DNA of 64,000 nucleotides from M3007 sp046160625 (GTDB lineage: Bacteria > Bacteroidota > Bacteroidia > Chitinophagales > Saprospiraceae), in NCBI GenBank assembly GCA_046160625.1, contig JBJXGZ010000126.1:1-64000 (forward strand), given 5' to 3'. This document shows, piece by piece, positions 27,508 to 36,255 of this stretch (position 1 is its first letter; every line of letters begins with the position of its first letter). The notes under the pieces are model-generated. The model saw nothing but the letters and a program-made list of their open reading frames with translations. It was not told the DNA's origin and did no database searches. A program made the translations under genes and the position numbers.

Positions 27508-27539
27508 TTGCGATTTTGCATTTTGCTGCCTTATCTTTG
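27508..27539 (+). promoter_or_regulatory. Promoter of tRNA-Thr
   Basis: TTG at 27508-27510, a 21-base spacer, TATCTTTG at 27532-27539. Transcription would start near 27546, just upstream of the tRNA. Confidence 0.7.
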
Positions 27540-27558
27540 TACCCGCTTTTGATAAACT

Positions 27559-27630
27559 GCCGAATTAGCTCAGCGGTAGAGCAGCTGATTCGTAATCAGC
27601 AGGTCGAGGGTTCAAATCCCTTGTTCGGCT
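27559..27630 (+). tRNA. tRNA-Thr (anticodon CGT)
   Basis: A 72-nt cloverleaf: acceptor stem GCCGAAT with GTTCGGC, D arm, anticodon stem GCTGA/TCAGC with loop TTCGTAA, and T arm GAGGGTTCAAATCCCTT. The 3' CCA is not encoded. Confidence 0.93.
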
Positions 27631-27638
27631 CCTGGGAC

Positions 27639-27728
27639 ATGAAGCGATAGAGAGATGAAGGATGAAGTGATTTGATCGGAATTGTCGAGATGAATCGTTC
27701 CATCACTTTATCACTCTATCACTTCATA
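27639..27728. repeat. Imperfect hairpin of ATGAAGTGAT words
   Basis: Left-side words (atgaagcgatagagagatga) are complementary to right-side words (atcactctatcacttcat). The same words appear at 58826-58864 upstream of sdhC. Confidence 0.65.
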
Positions 27729-27737
27729 AATGCGAGA

Positions 27738-27787
27738 TAGCGCGCGTCGTTCGGGACGACGAGGTCGTGGCGCGAAACGCGCCATTA
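27738..27787 (+). pseudogene. Partial duplicate of tRNA-Pro
   Basis: Bases 27738-27767 are identical over 30 nt to 27832-27861 in tRNA-Pro, covering the end of the D arm, the whole anticodon arm and the variable loop. A short hairpin (ggcgcgaaacgcgcc) stands in place of the T arm, then attatcc echoes the acceptor end. The 5' acceptor half is missing, so it should not be a functional tRNA. Confidence 0.75.
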
Positions 27788-27811
27788 TCCAGAAAAAAAA
27801 CTTGAAGACCA

Positions 27812-27885
27812 CGGGATATAGCGCAGCCCGGTAGCGCGCGTCGTTCGGGACGACGAGGTCGCTGGTTCGAATCCAGTTATCCCGA
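27812..27885 (+). tRNA. tRNA-Pro (anticodon CGG)
   Basis: A 74-nt cloverleaf: acceptor CGGGATA with TATCCCG, D arm GCGCAGCCCGGTAGCGC, anticodon stem CGTCG/CGACG with loop TTCGGGA, and T arm CTGGTTCGAATCCAG. The discriminator is A; CCA is not encoded. Confidence 0.93.
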
Positions 27886-27963
27886 CAAAAAAATTCGGGC
27901 TCAAAACTCGTTCTGAGTCTCTAAGGCGCTGTAAGTCAAGGCACTTGCAGCGTTTTTTATGCT

Positions 27964-28743
27964 ATGCTAACATTTATTGACACACACGCCCACCTCTATT
28001 CCCATAAATTCGACCATGATCGGTCTGACATGGTACGTCGCGCCATCGCTGCTGGCGTAACACGGATGTATTTGCCCAATATTGATTCCGAATCCATCGA
28101 AGGAATGCTGGCTCTGGAAGCTGAATTTCCGGAAAACTGCTACGCGATGATGGGCCTGCACCCGGGTTCTGTTCAACCAGAGACATATAAATCGGAACTC
28201 GATCTTGTTGAAAAATGGCTGGGCAAACGCACATGGGCTGGCATTGGTGAAACGGGCATTGACCTTTATTGGGACAAGACCACACTAGGAATCCAGCAAA
28301 TCGCATTTGCCCGTCAGTGTGAATGGGCTAAAGACCTAGGTCGCCCCATCATCATTCACAGCCGATCAGCGAACCAAGAGGCTATAGAGGTAGTACGGCA
28401 AGCACAAGACGGTCGTTTGCGAGGTATATTCCATTGCTTTTCAGGCACTTTGGAGGAAGCGAAAGAAATGGTTGAACTCGGATTTATGCTAGGTATTGGA
28501 GGTACTTTGACTTACCCAAAATCGGAATTGCCGACTGTGCTCCGCGAGGTTCCCCTTGAACACATTGTGCTGGAAACCGACGCTCCTTACCTCCCTCCCG
28601 TACCACATCGAGGCAAGCGCAACGAAAGCGCCTTTATTTGCCATACTGCAGATGTACTTTCTGAAGCGAAAGGTGTGTCCGTCGCCGAAATTGCCCGTGT
28701 CACCACAGACAATGCGCTTAAAATGTTTGAGGGGCAATTTTAA
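27964..28743 (+). CDS. tatD: TatD family metal-dependent deoxyribonuclease
   Basis: A 259-residue TIM-barrel hydrolase of the TatD/YcfH family, nucleases that act on DNA ends. Metal ligands are visible: FIDTHAHLY at the N-terminus, GIGETGID with the central Glu, IIIHSRSA, GIFHCFSG and LETDAPYLPP with the Asp ligand. The length is standard. It lies between the tRNA pair and recQ, each with its own promoter, so co-transcription is not required. TatD or YcfH subtype is not resolved. Confidence 0.92.
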   Translation: MLTFIDTHAHLYSHKFDHDRSDMVRRAIAAGVTRMYLPNIDSESIEGMLALEAEFPENCYAMMGLHPGSVQPETYKSELDLVEKWLGKRTWAGIGETGIDLYWDKTTLGIQQIAFARQCEWAKDLGRPIIIHSRSANQEAIEVVRQAQDGRLRGIFHCFSGTLEEAKEMVELGFMLGIGGTLTYPKSELPTVLREVPLEHIVLETDAPYLPPVPHRGKRNESAFICHTADVLSEAKGVSVAEIARVTTDNALKMFEGQF

Positions 28744-28752
28744 AACATGTTG

Positions 28753-28783
28753 TTTGTTTTTGTAAAACATTTATTTAAATTTG
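28753..28783 (+). promoter_or_regulatory. Promoter of recQ
   Basis: TTTG at 28753-28756, exactly 19 bases, TAAATTTG at 28776-28783: a perfect match to the Bacteroidota consensus. The leader of about 100 bases includes a GCGGGTAAA-type element on the minus strand (28836-28866). Confidence 0.8.
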
Positions 28784-28889
28784 CGGCCAATTAATCTCCA
28801 ACCAAGATGAAAATCTATTTCACATTGGTCACATTTTTACCCGCCGTAGCCAAAGCGAAGGAGGGTTTCACCTTGACCAAATTTTAGGA

Positions 28890-31031
28890 ATGACTCTCCC
28901 CCACGCTTCCGCCGCCCTAAAAAAATATTTCGGTTACGACCAGTTCCGCCCTTTACAGGCTGAGATCATTCAAACCGTCTATGATGGCCGCGATACGCTG
29001 GTGCTCATGCCTACCGGTGGCGGCAAAAGCGTTTGTTTCCAAATCCCCGCCATCACATTAGAGGGAGTGGCAGTAGTGGTTAGCCCGCTAATTGCATTGA
29101 TGAAAGATCAGGTGGAGGCACTAAGTGCCAACGGTATTCCTGCCGCATTTATCAATAGCAGCCTTAGTACCGACCAGCAGCGCAACGTAGAATCTGCCCT
29201 GCTTGCAGGCTACCTCAAACTTCTTTATGTCAGTCCGGAAAAACTCGTGTCGCAAAGTTTCCAGCCATTACTTAAACGCCTGAAGATCAGCCTTTTTGCC
29301 ATTGACGAAGCACATTGCATTTCCTCCTGGGGACACGATTTTCGCCCGGAATACACCCAGTTGAAATTCCTGAAAAGCCAATTTCCGGGTATCCCGCTTA
29401 TCGCGCTTACCGCCACCGCCGACAAACTCACACGTAAAGACATTGTGGATCAACTGGGGCTTTCCGATCCGGCCATTTTTATTGCCTCTTTCGACCGACC
29501 AAATATTAGCCTGACAGTGCGTTCAGGCCAAAAACGTTTTGAGCAGATCGTGGAGTTTTTGAAAGAACACCGCAACCAATCAGGCATTATTTATTGCCTT
29601 TCGCGCAAGGGTTGTGAGGGCCTGGCCGAGAAGCTAAACTCGAAAGGTTTTCGTGCCGCCTATTACCACGCTGAAGTACCCGCTGGCCAACGCAGCAAGA
29701 CCCAGGAGGATTTTATCAACGACCGAACGCCTATTATTTGTGCTACCATCGCTTTCGGAATGGGTATCGACAAAAGTAATGTGCGATTTGTTGTGCATTA
29801 CAATTTGCCGCGCAATCTTGAGGGGTATTATCAGGAAATTGGTCGGGCTGGGCGTGATGGTCTGGCCGCCGATGCCCTGCTGTTTTTCAGTTATGCCGAC
29901 CTGATTTCGTATCGTGAGATGTTTGAACAAGGGGATGCCAGTGCAGAACAGAAGGAACTCAAACTGGCAAAGTTGGAAAGGATGTACCAGTTTGCTGAAG
30001 CACCCGTGTGTCGCAGGAAAACGGTGCTCAACTATTTTTCAGAACCATACGATAAAAGTTGTGGCAACTGTGATGTCTGCAAAAATCCTCCCCAACATTT
30101 TGACGGCACACTTGCGGCGCAAAAAGCGCTCTCAGCAATTACGCGCACCAACCAGCGCGTTGGCATGAGCTTGCTCACTGACATTCTTCGCGGAAGCCAA
30201 CGCCGCGAGATCAGAGAGAACAATTACCATGAAATCAAAACCTATGGCGCGGGCAAAGAATTTGGGTACGACGACTGGCTTTTCCTCTTGTCCCAGATGC
30301 TCCATGTAGGCCTAATTGAAATTGCTTACGACGACCATAATTGCTTGCGTGTGACCGATGAGGGCAAGAAAATCCTGTTTGAAGGCAAAAAAATTGCGCT
30401 GGCAATGCCGCAGCCAAAACTCAAGCCTGGAGAAAAAGCCGCGCTCCCTCATGTGACGGAAAAAAGCAAAACGCAAGTCCTGCGGGAAGAACTGTTGCAG
30501 CGGCTCAGCGCGCTGCGCCGGGATTTGGCGGTAAAACAGGGCATTCCGCCGTACACACTTTTCAGCGACCTTACGATGCAGCAAATGGCTGATGCTCGCC
30601 CGTTGTCCGATGCCGAAATGCTCGAAATTGCCGGGGTCAGCGAACGAAAACTTCAACTTTACGGCGATGCATTTGTGGGCGAGATCCGACGCTTCGTACT
30701 CGAAAAAACGCAGGCCGGCGAACGTATTATTGGCAGTTCCAACTTCATCAGCCTTGACCTTTTCAAGCGAGGCCATGCGGTGGAAGAAATTGCTGAGTTG
30801 CGCGGTTTGAGTACGATGACCGTAATGGGCCATCTCGCGACCATGTACGAGCGCGGCGAATTATTGGATATCGGCCAATGGGTTTCGCCTGAAGCGTGCG
30901 ACATCATACAGGGCGCCTTGCCACTTTTTGAAGAGCCATACCAGATGAAGGCGATCCATGAGCATTTTGGCGAGCGATTCAATTTTGACAAGATTCGATT
31001 TGCAATCGCAGATTTTAAGCGAAAGAACTAA
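28890..31031 (+). CDS. recQ: ATP-dependent DNA helicase RecQ
   Basis: A 713-residue 3'-5' helicase in recombination and repair. Order of domains: Q-motif FGYDQFRPLQ, Walker A MPTGGGKS, DEAH box FAIDEAHCISSWGHDF, motif VI QEIGRAGRDG, zinc-binding cysteines in VCRRK and SCGNCDVCK, winged helix, an HRDC domain around residues 530-600, and a C-terminal helix-turn-helix (HTH_40-like) with AEIAELRG-type sequence. The extra C-terminal domain accounts for the length above E. coli RecQ (609). Confidence 0.95.
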   Translation: MTLPHASAALKKYFGYDQFRPLQAEIIQTVYDGRDTLVLMPTGGGKSVCFQIPAITLEGVAVVVSPLIALMKDQVEALSANGIPAAFINSSLSTDQQRNVESALLAGYLKLLYVSPEKLVSQSFQPLLKRLKISLFAIDEAHCISSWGHDFRPEYTQLKFLKSQFPGIPLIALTATADKLTRKDIVDQLGLSDPAIFIASFDRPNISLTVRSGQKRFEQIVEFLKEHRNQSGIIYCLSRKGCEGLAEKLNSKGFRAAYYHAEVPAGQRSKTQEDFINDRTPIICATIAFGMGIDKSNVRFVVHYNLPRNLEGYYQEIGRAGRDGLAADALLFFSYADLISYREMFEQGDASAEQKELKLAKLERMYQFAEAPVCRRKTVLNYFSEPYDKSCGNCDVCKNPPQHFDGTLAAQKALSAITRTNQRVGMSLLTDILRGSQRREIRENNYHEIKTYGAGKEFGYDDWLFLLSQMLHVGLIEIAYDDHNCLRVTDEGKKILFEGKKIALAMPQPKLKPGEKAALPHVTEKSKTQVLREELLQRLSALRRDLAVKQGIPPYTLFSDLTMQQMADARPLSDAEMLEIAGVSERKLQLYGDAFVGEIRRFVLEKTQAGERIIGSSNFISLDLFKRGHAVEEIAELRGLSTMTVMGHLATMYERGELLDIGQWVSPEACDIIQGALPLFEEPYQMKAIHEHFGERFNFDKIRFAIADFKRKN

Positions 31032-31100
31032 TCTGAGGTGTTTTGGAATCAGGTGTTTGGTTGAAAAAAAAATACCTTCGCCGCCTTATTGGAACGCGCT

Positions 31101-31236
31101 CGAAATAAAGCAACCGTTTTGGCGGCCTTATTTTGCCTCTCTCTTCGTTGCTCGTCGGTTTATTAGCCCCACTAAACGCCCTCCTCCCGCCTTGACAGAG
31201 ACAAAAACGCCACCCCAAAACGGTTGCTTTATTTCG
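31101..31236. repeat. Perfect 22-nt inverted repeat in the malic enzyme leader
   Basis: Arms 31101-31122 and 31215-31236 are exact complements, 92 bases apart, ending 27 bases before the start codon at 31264. The outer flanks (ggaac...gttcc) extend the pairing partly. Confidence 0.9.
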
Positions 31237-31263
31237 ACCGTGTTCCATAGAAAAAAGGAAAGA

Positions 31264-33558
31264 ATGAGCAAGAAAAAAACATTGAGGGAAGAAGCCCTTT
31301 ATTATCACGCCAAGGGTCGCCCGGGCAAGATTGAGGTAGTACCAACAAAAGAAACAGCTACTCAGCGCGACCTGACCCTGGCCTATTCACCAGGTGTTGC
31401 TGAGCCTTGTTTGGCGATTGCTGAAAATCCGGAGGACGTTTATAAATATACAGCCAAAGGCAATTTAGTGGCTGTTATTACCAACGGAACCGCTGTCCTG
31501 GGTTTGGGTGATATTGGTCCACTGGCCAGCAAACCAGTCATGGAGGGCAAAGGATTGTTGTTCAAGATCTATGCAGATATTGACGTTTTTGACCTGGAAC
31601 TCGATACCAAAAACGTGGATGAGTTTGTGAGAACCGTAAAAATTCTCGAACCAACTTTTGGCGGGGTAAATCTGGAAGACATTTCTGCCCCCGAATGTTT
31701 TGAAATTGAAGAAAGACTACAAGCAGAATTGAGCATTCCCGTCATGCACGACGACCAGCATGGCACGGCTATCATCAGTTCGGCAGCCTTGTTGAATGCC
31801 CTTGAATTGGTGGGCAAAGATATTTCGAAGGCCAAGTTTGTCGTCAATGGTGCGGGCGCCTCGGCTATTTCCTGTTCAAAGCTTTATTATAGCCTGGGGG
31901 CACGTAAGGAGAATATTTTCATGTTCGACACCAAAGGTTTGTTGCACCCCAGCCGAACAAATTTGGACGGCAAAAAAACAGAATTCGCCAACGGGAGTGT
32001 CCCGGCAAACACCACCTTGACCCAGGCTTTAGTCGGTGCAGATGTTTTTGTAGGCCTCTCGAAAGGCAACATTCTAAACCAGGCGATGGTGCAAAGCATG
32101 GCCAAAGACTGCATCGTTTTTGCAATGGCCAACCCCTCCCCCGAAATCACTTACGAGGAAGCCATGTCGGCACGGAGGGACATCATTTTTGCCACCGGAA
32201 GAAGCGATTATCCGAACCAAGTGAACAATGTACTCGGCTTCCCGTACATATTCCGGGGCGCATTGGATGTCCGCTCAAAAGTCATCAACGAAGCAATGAA
32301 ACTGGCCGCGGTGCGGGCACTCGCTGGTTTGGCAAAAAAACCAGTCCCGGACATAGTCAACATGGCTTATGGCAAAGACAACCTGGTTTTTGGAAGAGAA
32401 TATATTATTCCAAAGCCAGTTGACCCAAGATTGTTGACCACCGTAGCATCAGCGGTTGCACATGCGGCGATGGAAACCGGGGTAGCCAAATTCCCCATCA
32501 AAAATTGGGAAGCATACGAGACCCAATTGTCTAAACGCCTGGGTTTGGACAATACACTGACGCGGGCAATCATCAATACTGCCAAGCAAAATCCGAAGCG
32601 GGTTGTAATGGCCGACGCTGAAAACCCAGCCGTGTTGAAAGCCGCCCAACAAGCGATGGAAGAAAAAATTGCTCAGCCAATTTTATTGGGCAACGTGAAG
32701 AGAATCAAGCAATTGGTTCAGGAGCATCTTTTGGATTTAACTCATATCGAAATCATAGATCCAATGTCGCCCCAGAGTCAAAGCGATCATGAAAGGCTAG
32801 ATCGATTTGGTAAACTGTTTTTTGAAAAACGCAAACGCAAGGGTTATACTCAACTCGAGGCACGCAACATTGTGCGTCGCAGGAATTATTTTGGTTCTAT
32901 GATGGTTGAAACGGGCGAAGCTGATGCGATGATCGGTGGCATGACCCGCAATTATCCCGAGACCATTCGGCCAGCCTTGCAAGCAGTGGGTCGGCAAGCT
33001 GGCGTGAATAAAGTCTGTGGGATGTACATCTTACTCAGCCGCTTTGGGCCATTATTTTTGGCTGATACCAGTGTCAACTTTAACCCAAGCGCCGAAGAAA
33101 TTGTAGAAATTGCTGAATTGGCTGCAAAAGAGGTGGAGCGATTCAACATCAAACCCCGCATCGCTTTGCTGACTTATTCCAACTTTGGAAGTGCTGACGG
33201 AGATGATGCGCTCAAAATGCGAAAAGCCGTCGAGTTGTTAAAAGCAAAGCATCCTGCCATGATCGTGGATGGCGAAATGCAGGCACACCTTCCCTTCCAA
33301 CACACGCTGATGAAAGAAAACCACCCGTTTTGCGAATTGGGTGAGGGCGGTGCGAACATTCTTATTTTCCCCAATCTTTCAGCTTCCAACATTGCCTACA
33401 ATCTGGTAAAAGAAGTCGCAGACATTGAAAAAATTGGGCCGATCCTCCTGGGCTTGAGAAAGCCGATTCACCTCCTGCAGTTGGGCAGCACCACCCGCGA
33501 AATTGTCAATATGATCGCCATCGCAGTGGTGGATGCGCAGATGAACTATAAACTATGA
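31264..33558 (+). CDS. maeB: NADP-dependent malic enzyme with phosphotransacetylase-like domain
   Basis: A 764-residue fusion-type malic enzyme that decarboxylates malate to pyruvate. The start at 31264 is preceded by aaggaaag; the open frame continues upstream to 30958 but that part overlaps recQ and is repeat DNA. The N-terminal half has TLAYSPGVAEPC, IYADIDVFDLEL, MHDDQHGTA and a Rossmann site FVVNGAGASAISC. The C-terminal half (from about 430) is the phosphotransacetylase-like regulatory domain found in MaeB, with RVVMADAENPAV and MIGGMTRNYPETIRP. Its stop codon lies in a heptamer repeat. Confidence 0.94.
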   Translation: MSKKKTLREEALYYHAKGRPGKIEVVPTKETATQRDLTLAYSPGVAEPCLAIAENPEDVYKYTAKGNLVAVITNGTAVLGLGDIGPLASKPVMEGKGLLFKIYADIDVFDLELDTKNVDEFVRTVKILEPTFGGVNLEDISAPECFEIEERLQAELSIPVMHDDQHGTAIISSAALLNALELVGKDISKAKFVVNGAGASAISCSKLYYSLGARKENIFMFDTKGLLHPSRTNLDGKKTEFANGSVPANTTLTQALVGADVFVGLSKGNILNQAMVQSMAKDCIVFAMANPSPEITYEEAMSARRDIIFATGRSDYPNQVNNVLGFPYIFRGALDVRSKVINEAMKLAAVRALAGLAKKPVPDIVNMAYGKDNLVFGREYIIPKPVDPRLLTTVASAVAHAAMETGVAKFPIKNWEAYETQLSKRLGLDNTLTRAIINTAKQNPKRVVMADAENPAVLKAAQQAMEEKIAQPILLGNVKRIKQLVQEHLLDLTHIEIIDPMSPQSQSDHERLDRFGKLFFEKRKRKGYTQLEARNIVRRRNYFGSMMVETGEADAMIGGMTRNYPETIRPALQAVGRQAGVNKVCGMYILLSRFGPLFLADTSVNFNPSAEEIVEIAELAAKEVERFNIKPRIALLTYSNFGSADGDDALKMRKAVELLKAKHPAMIVDGEMQAHLPFQHTLMKENHPFCELGEGGANILIFPNLSASNIAYNLVKEVADIEKIGPILLGLRKPIHLLQLGSTTREIVNMIAIAVVDAQMNYKL

Positions 33559-33677
33559 TGTATGATGTATGATGTATGAACTATCAATGGTCAATTATCA
33601 TACATCATACATCATACATCATACATCATACATCATACATCATACATCATACATCATACATCATACATCATACATCA
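33556..33677. repeat. Heptamer array ATCATAC with complementary left arm
   Basis: About 11 head-to-tail copies of a 7-bp unit (33597-33677) face three to four complementary copies (tatgatg, 33556-33580). The array contains the stop codons of both convergent genes, maeB (33556-33558) and lldD (33675-33677). Confidence 0.92.
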
Positions 33678-34820
33678 AATCAAATGTTTGGGGAGATCTG
33701 TAACCTGCTCACAGCCAATCTGTTCCATCACTTGCTTCAACTGGGTCTTTAAAATTGCGATGGTATGATCACCTCCTGATTTACCCAAGGCAGCCACTCC
33801 GTACATGAACGACCTGCCCAGGAAAGCAAATTCCGCTCCGCTCGCCAAAGCCCTGGCCACGTCCGGTCCGGAGCGTATGCCACTGTCTACCATAATTTTG
33901 ATCTGTCCGGCGTACTTCTTAATTATTGGTGCAAGCGACTGAATGGAGGATTGACCTGCATCTAATTGCCTGCCACCATGATTAGACACTATAATACCGT
34001 CCAAACCCAAACGAATTGCCTGGGCGGTGTCTTCTTCGCTGGCCACTCCTTTCAGTATGATTTTCCCCTTCCACCGTTCACGAATCGGGGCGATTTTTTC
34101 CTCGGTCATTCTACCTGAAAAAGTCTGGTTCATATACACACCCAACTGTTTCATATCCAGGTTTTTTGGCATATACTTTTTCATGTTTGCAAAATTGGGC
34201 TGCCCGTGCAGCAGGGTTTGAATAGCCCAATTGGGCTTTCCAAGGATTTGCATCATATTGCGCAAAGTCATTTTAGGCGGCATGGCCAATCCGTTGCGAA
34301 TGTCGCGTGGGCGGTATCCAAAAGTCGGTACGTCGCAGAGGATAACCAAGACTTTGCATCCAGCTGCCTCAGCCCGGTCAAGCAAGTCGTCACGCAGCAC
34401 ATTATCGGCGGGATGATAGAGTTGAAACCAAAATTTGCCTTCGGTCAATTCGCCGATCCGCTCGATGCTGGAAGTTGTTACGGTGCTGAGTATGAACGGG
34501 ATATTGTGTGCCACGGCTGCTTTTGCCAATATTTCCGGCGCATTGGGCCACATCAGCCCTTGCAAGCCCACGGGTGCGATACCAAACGGGGCATCGTAGA
34601 CGTGGCCAAAGAGCTCGGTCTTTAAGTCCGAACTGCTGTGTTTGTTCAAATAGTAAGGCTTCAGTTCTACTGCGCGAAGTTCGGCGGTGTTTTTATGCAA
34701 GTTTACGTCTTCATTGCAACCACCGTCCAGGTATTCAAAAGCGAATCTTGGGATGCGCAGTTGGGCACGTTTGCGCAGGTCTTCGATGGAGGGGTAGTTT
34801 GGGTTGTAACTCAGTTTCAT
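33675..34820 (-). CDS. lldD: L-lactate dehydrogenase (FMN-dependent alpha-hydroxy acid dehydrogenase)
   Basis: A 381-residue FMN enzyme from the ATG at 34820. Family motifs: FAFEYLDGGCNED, APFGIAPVGLQGLMWP, FILSTVTTSSIE, FWFQLYHPAD, IILKGVASEEDT, IVSNHGGRQLD (catalytic His) and MVDSGIRSGPDVARALASGA. It oxidises 2-hydroxy acids such as L-lactate. As the last gene of the rhamnose operon, 53 bases after the kinase gene, it fits oxidation of L-lactate produced from lactaldehyde. No membrane segment is evident. The spacer in front contains atttgtgg repeats. Confidence 0.88.
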   Translation of the reverse strand: MKLSYNPNYPSIEDLRKRAQLRIPRFAFEYLDGGCNEDVNLHKNTAELRAVELKPYYLNKHSSSDLKTELFGHVYDAPFGIAPVGLQGLMWPNAPEILAKAAVAHNIPFILSTVTTSSIERIGELTEGKFWFQLYHPADNVLRDDLLDRAEAAGCKVLVILCDVPTFGYRPRDIRNGLAMPPKMTLRNMMQILGKPNWAIQTLLHGQPNFANMKKYMPKNLDMKQLGVYMNQTFSGRMTEEKIAPIRERWKGKIILKGVASEEDTAQAIRLGLDGIIVSNHGGRQLDAGQSSIQSLAPIIKKYAGQIKIMVDSGIRSGPDVARALASGAEFAFLGRSFMYGVAALGKSGGDHTIAILKTQLKQVMEQIGCEQVTDLPKHLI

Positions 34821-34873
34821 AGAAATGGTGATTCGTTTATTTGGGGATTTGTGGATTTGTGGATTTGCACGGC

Positions 34874-36166
34874 TCAAGCCATGAACTGTTTGAGTAATAT
34901 AAGCTTTTTTGCCAATGGTTTTTCATTCCAATGGGCGTGTATTGCCATGGCTGCACCGATCGCAGAGGCTTGTGGAATTTCCGCCGCAAACACTTCCAGT
35001 TCTGGAAAAGCACGGGTCAACAAATTCATATATGTTTCATTTTGGGAAAAACCACCGTCCACAAAAATGCATTTGCTTGGCGAGTTTCCGATCGCTAATC
35101 GGGTTGAAACGACTTGTTTTTCAATGAGTTGTCGCATGAAAATGAGGTAATTGGCATTCAGCGTTCCTGAAAGTTCGTTCACGTTTACGAAACCTTGAAG
35201 GTTTCGTAAACGTGAACGGCTCTCCGCGCCAAACGTTTCTGTTAATTTTTTCATCCCCTGCTCATGCTCATGCCCTCCAAAATACCGGGAAGCTTTCACG
35301 GGTTTGCCTTCGTAACTCAGATAACAAAGGCAATCCTGGACGAGTTCTTCCGGTGTAAGTGACTCCTGGTTGAATGGATTGAGTGAAATGCACCAGGTAC
35401 CCGTGGAGATCAACACGAAAGGTTCTTCAAAACCGGCGAGGTAAGGAATCAAAGCTGCAGAACTGTCGTGCAAACCTATCCCAATGTTGATTTGAGCATT
35501 TGGGGATTTGAGGATTTGTATTACATGGTTGAAGGGTCGAATATCTGGAAATTTCTCAACGAAGCCTTCCATTTTTACCCAGTCATGGTAGTCGTTTTTC
35601 CCAAAATCCCAGAGCATGGTGTGGCAGCCGATGCTGGTGATTTCGCTTGAAACACCTGAATGGTCTAAAACCCTTCCGACGATGTATGCTATATAATTTG
35701 GCAAGTGCAAAGACCATCTTATGTGCTTAAAAATCAATGGCTTGCGATGTTTCAACCAGTATAATTGCAGGCCGGAATTCAAATTCCCAAGCATGGGCGA
35801 TGCTGTCTCGAGCGCAATTTTTGACTCGGCTCCATAAGTATCGAAAAATTGTTTTTGCAGATCTTCAGGGAACGGTTTGAGGTAATTGTACAACGGCGTG
35901 AGGGGCTGGCCCTCTGCATCCAAATGGACAAAACTAGCGCCGTAAGTCGTCGCATTGATTGCCCGGATTTGAAAACGAACATCCTCCAAAACCTCTCGAA
36001 CAGATTCTAAAACCCAATGCTGCAGCAAATCCAAATCCTCACAAGGCTCGCCGTCTTCGTCGGTAGTTTCGGGGAGTTGGGTGCTTTTTTCAAATACGAT
36101 GCGATAGTCCTCGTCAAAAACGAAGCATTTTTTGTTGGTCTTGCCGATGTCGAGGATGAGTATCAT
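34874..36166 (-). CDS. rhaB: FGGY carbohydrate kinase, probable L-rhamnulokinase
   Basis: A 430-residue sugar kinase from the ATG at 36166. MILILDIGKTNKKCFVFD is the phosphate 1 motif and ISTGTWCISLNPF, IFVDGGFSQN and IGAAMAI follow. GIGLHDSSAALIPYL is the FGGY-like substrate region. Position in the operon supports phosphorylation of L-rhamnulose. Two segments look like insertions: ILKSPNAQIN (DNA 35489-35520, aaatcccc repeat) and SRLRNLQGFVNVNEL (DNA 35176-35218, perfect palindrome). Both keep the frame. Whether the enzyme is active cannot be told from sequence. Confidence 0.85.
   Translation of the reverse strand: MILILDIGKTNKKCFVFDEDYRIVFEKSTQLPETTDEDGEPCEDLDLLQHWVLESVREVLEDVRFQIRAINATTYGASFVHLDAEGQPLTPLYNYLKPFPEDLQKQFFDTYGAESKIALETASPMLGNLNSGLQLYWLKHRKPLIFKHIRWSLHLPNYIAYIVGRVLDHSGVSSEITSIGCHTMLWDFGKNDYHDWVKMEGFVEKFPDIRPFNHVIQILKSPNAQINIGIGLHDSSAALIPYLAGFEEPFVLISTGTWCISLNPFNQESLTPEELVQDCLCYLSYEGKPVKASRYFGGHEHEQGMKKLTETFGAESRSRLRNLQGFVNVNELSGTLNANYLIFMRQLIEKQVVSTRLAIGNSPSKCIFVDGGFSQNETYMNLLTRAFPELEVFAAEIPQASAIGAAMAIHAHWNEKPLAKKLILLKQFMA
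35176..35218. repeat. Perfect 21-bp palindrome inside rhaB
   Basis: Arms 35176-35196 and 35198-35218 are exact complements around a single central base. It lies in the coding frame and is translated. Confidence 0.93.
35489..35520. repeat. In-frame ATTTGGGG microsatellite inside rhaB
   Basis: Words atttggggatttgaggattt match those in the lldD-rhaB spacer (34836-34870) and in the 18886-19027 hairpin. Confidence 0.75.
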
Positions 36167-36177
36167 AATCTGTGTTA

Positions 36178-36252
36178 ATCCGTGTCTTATCCGTGTCATC
36201 CGTGGCCCACTTTGACATTATGGGCCACGGATGACACTGATAAGACACGGAT
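36178..36252. repeat. ATCCGTGTC hairpin between rhaB and rhaI
   Basis: 32-nt arms (36178-36209 and 36221-36252), 31 of 32 complementary, 11-nt loop, made of atccgtgtc and atccgtggc words. First of the operon-specific family. Confidence 0.93.
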
Positions 36253-36255
36253 CTT

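Noticed and set aside
27362..27568. 68-codon open frame after the NlpC/P60 gene
   Set aside because: It runs through a terminator hairpin, repeat words, a promoter and into tRNA-Thr.
27738..27885. tRNA-Pro and its fragment as attachment sites of an integrated element
   Set aside because: No integrase or phage gene lies in the window and the duplicated part is the anticodon arm, not the 3' end.
33597..33677. Possible CRISPR-like array
   Set aside because: The unit is only 7 bp, copies are contiguous with no spacers, and no cas gene is near; it is a simple tandem repeat.
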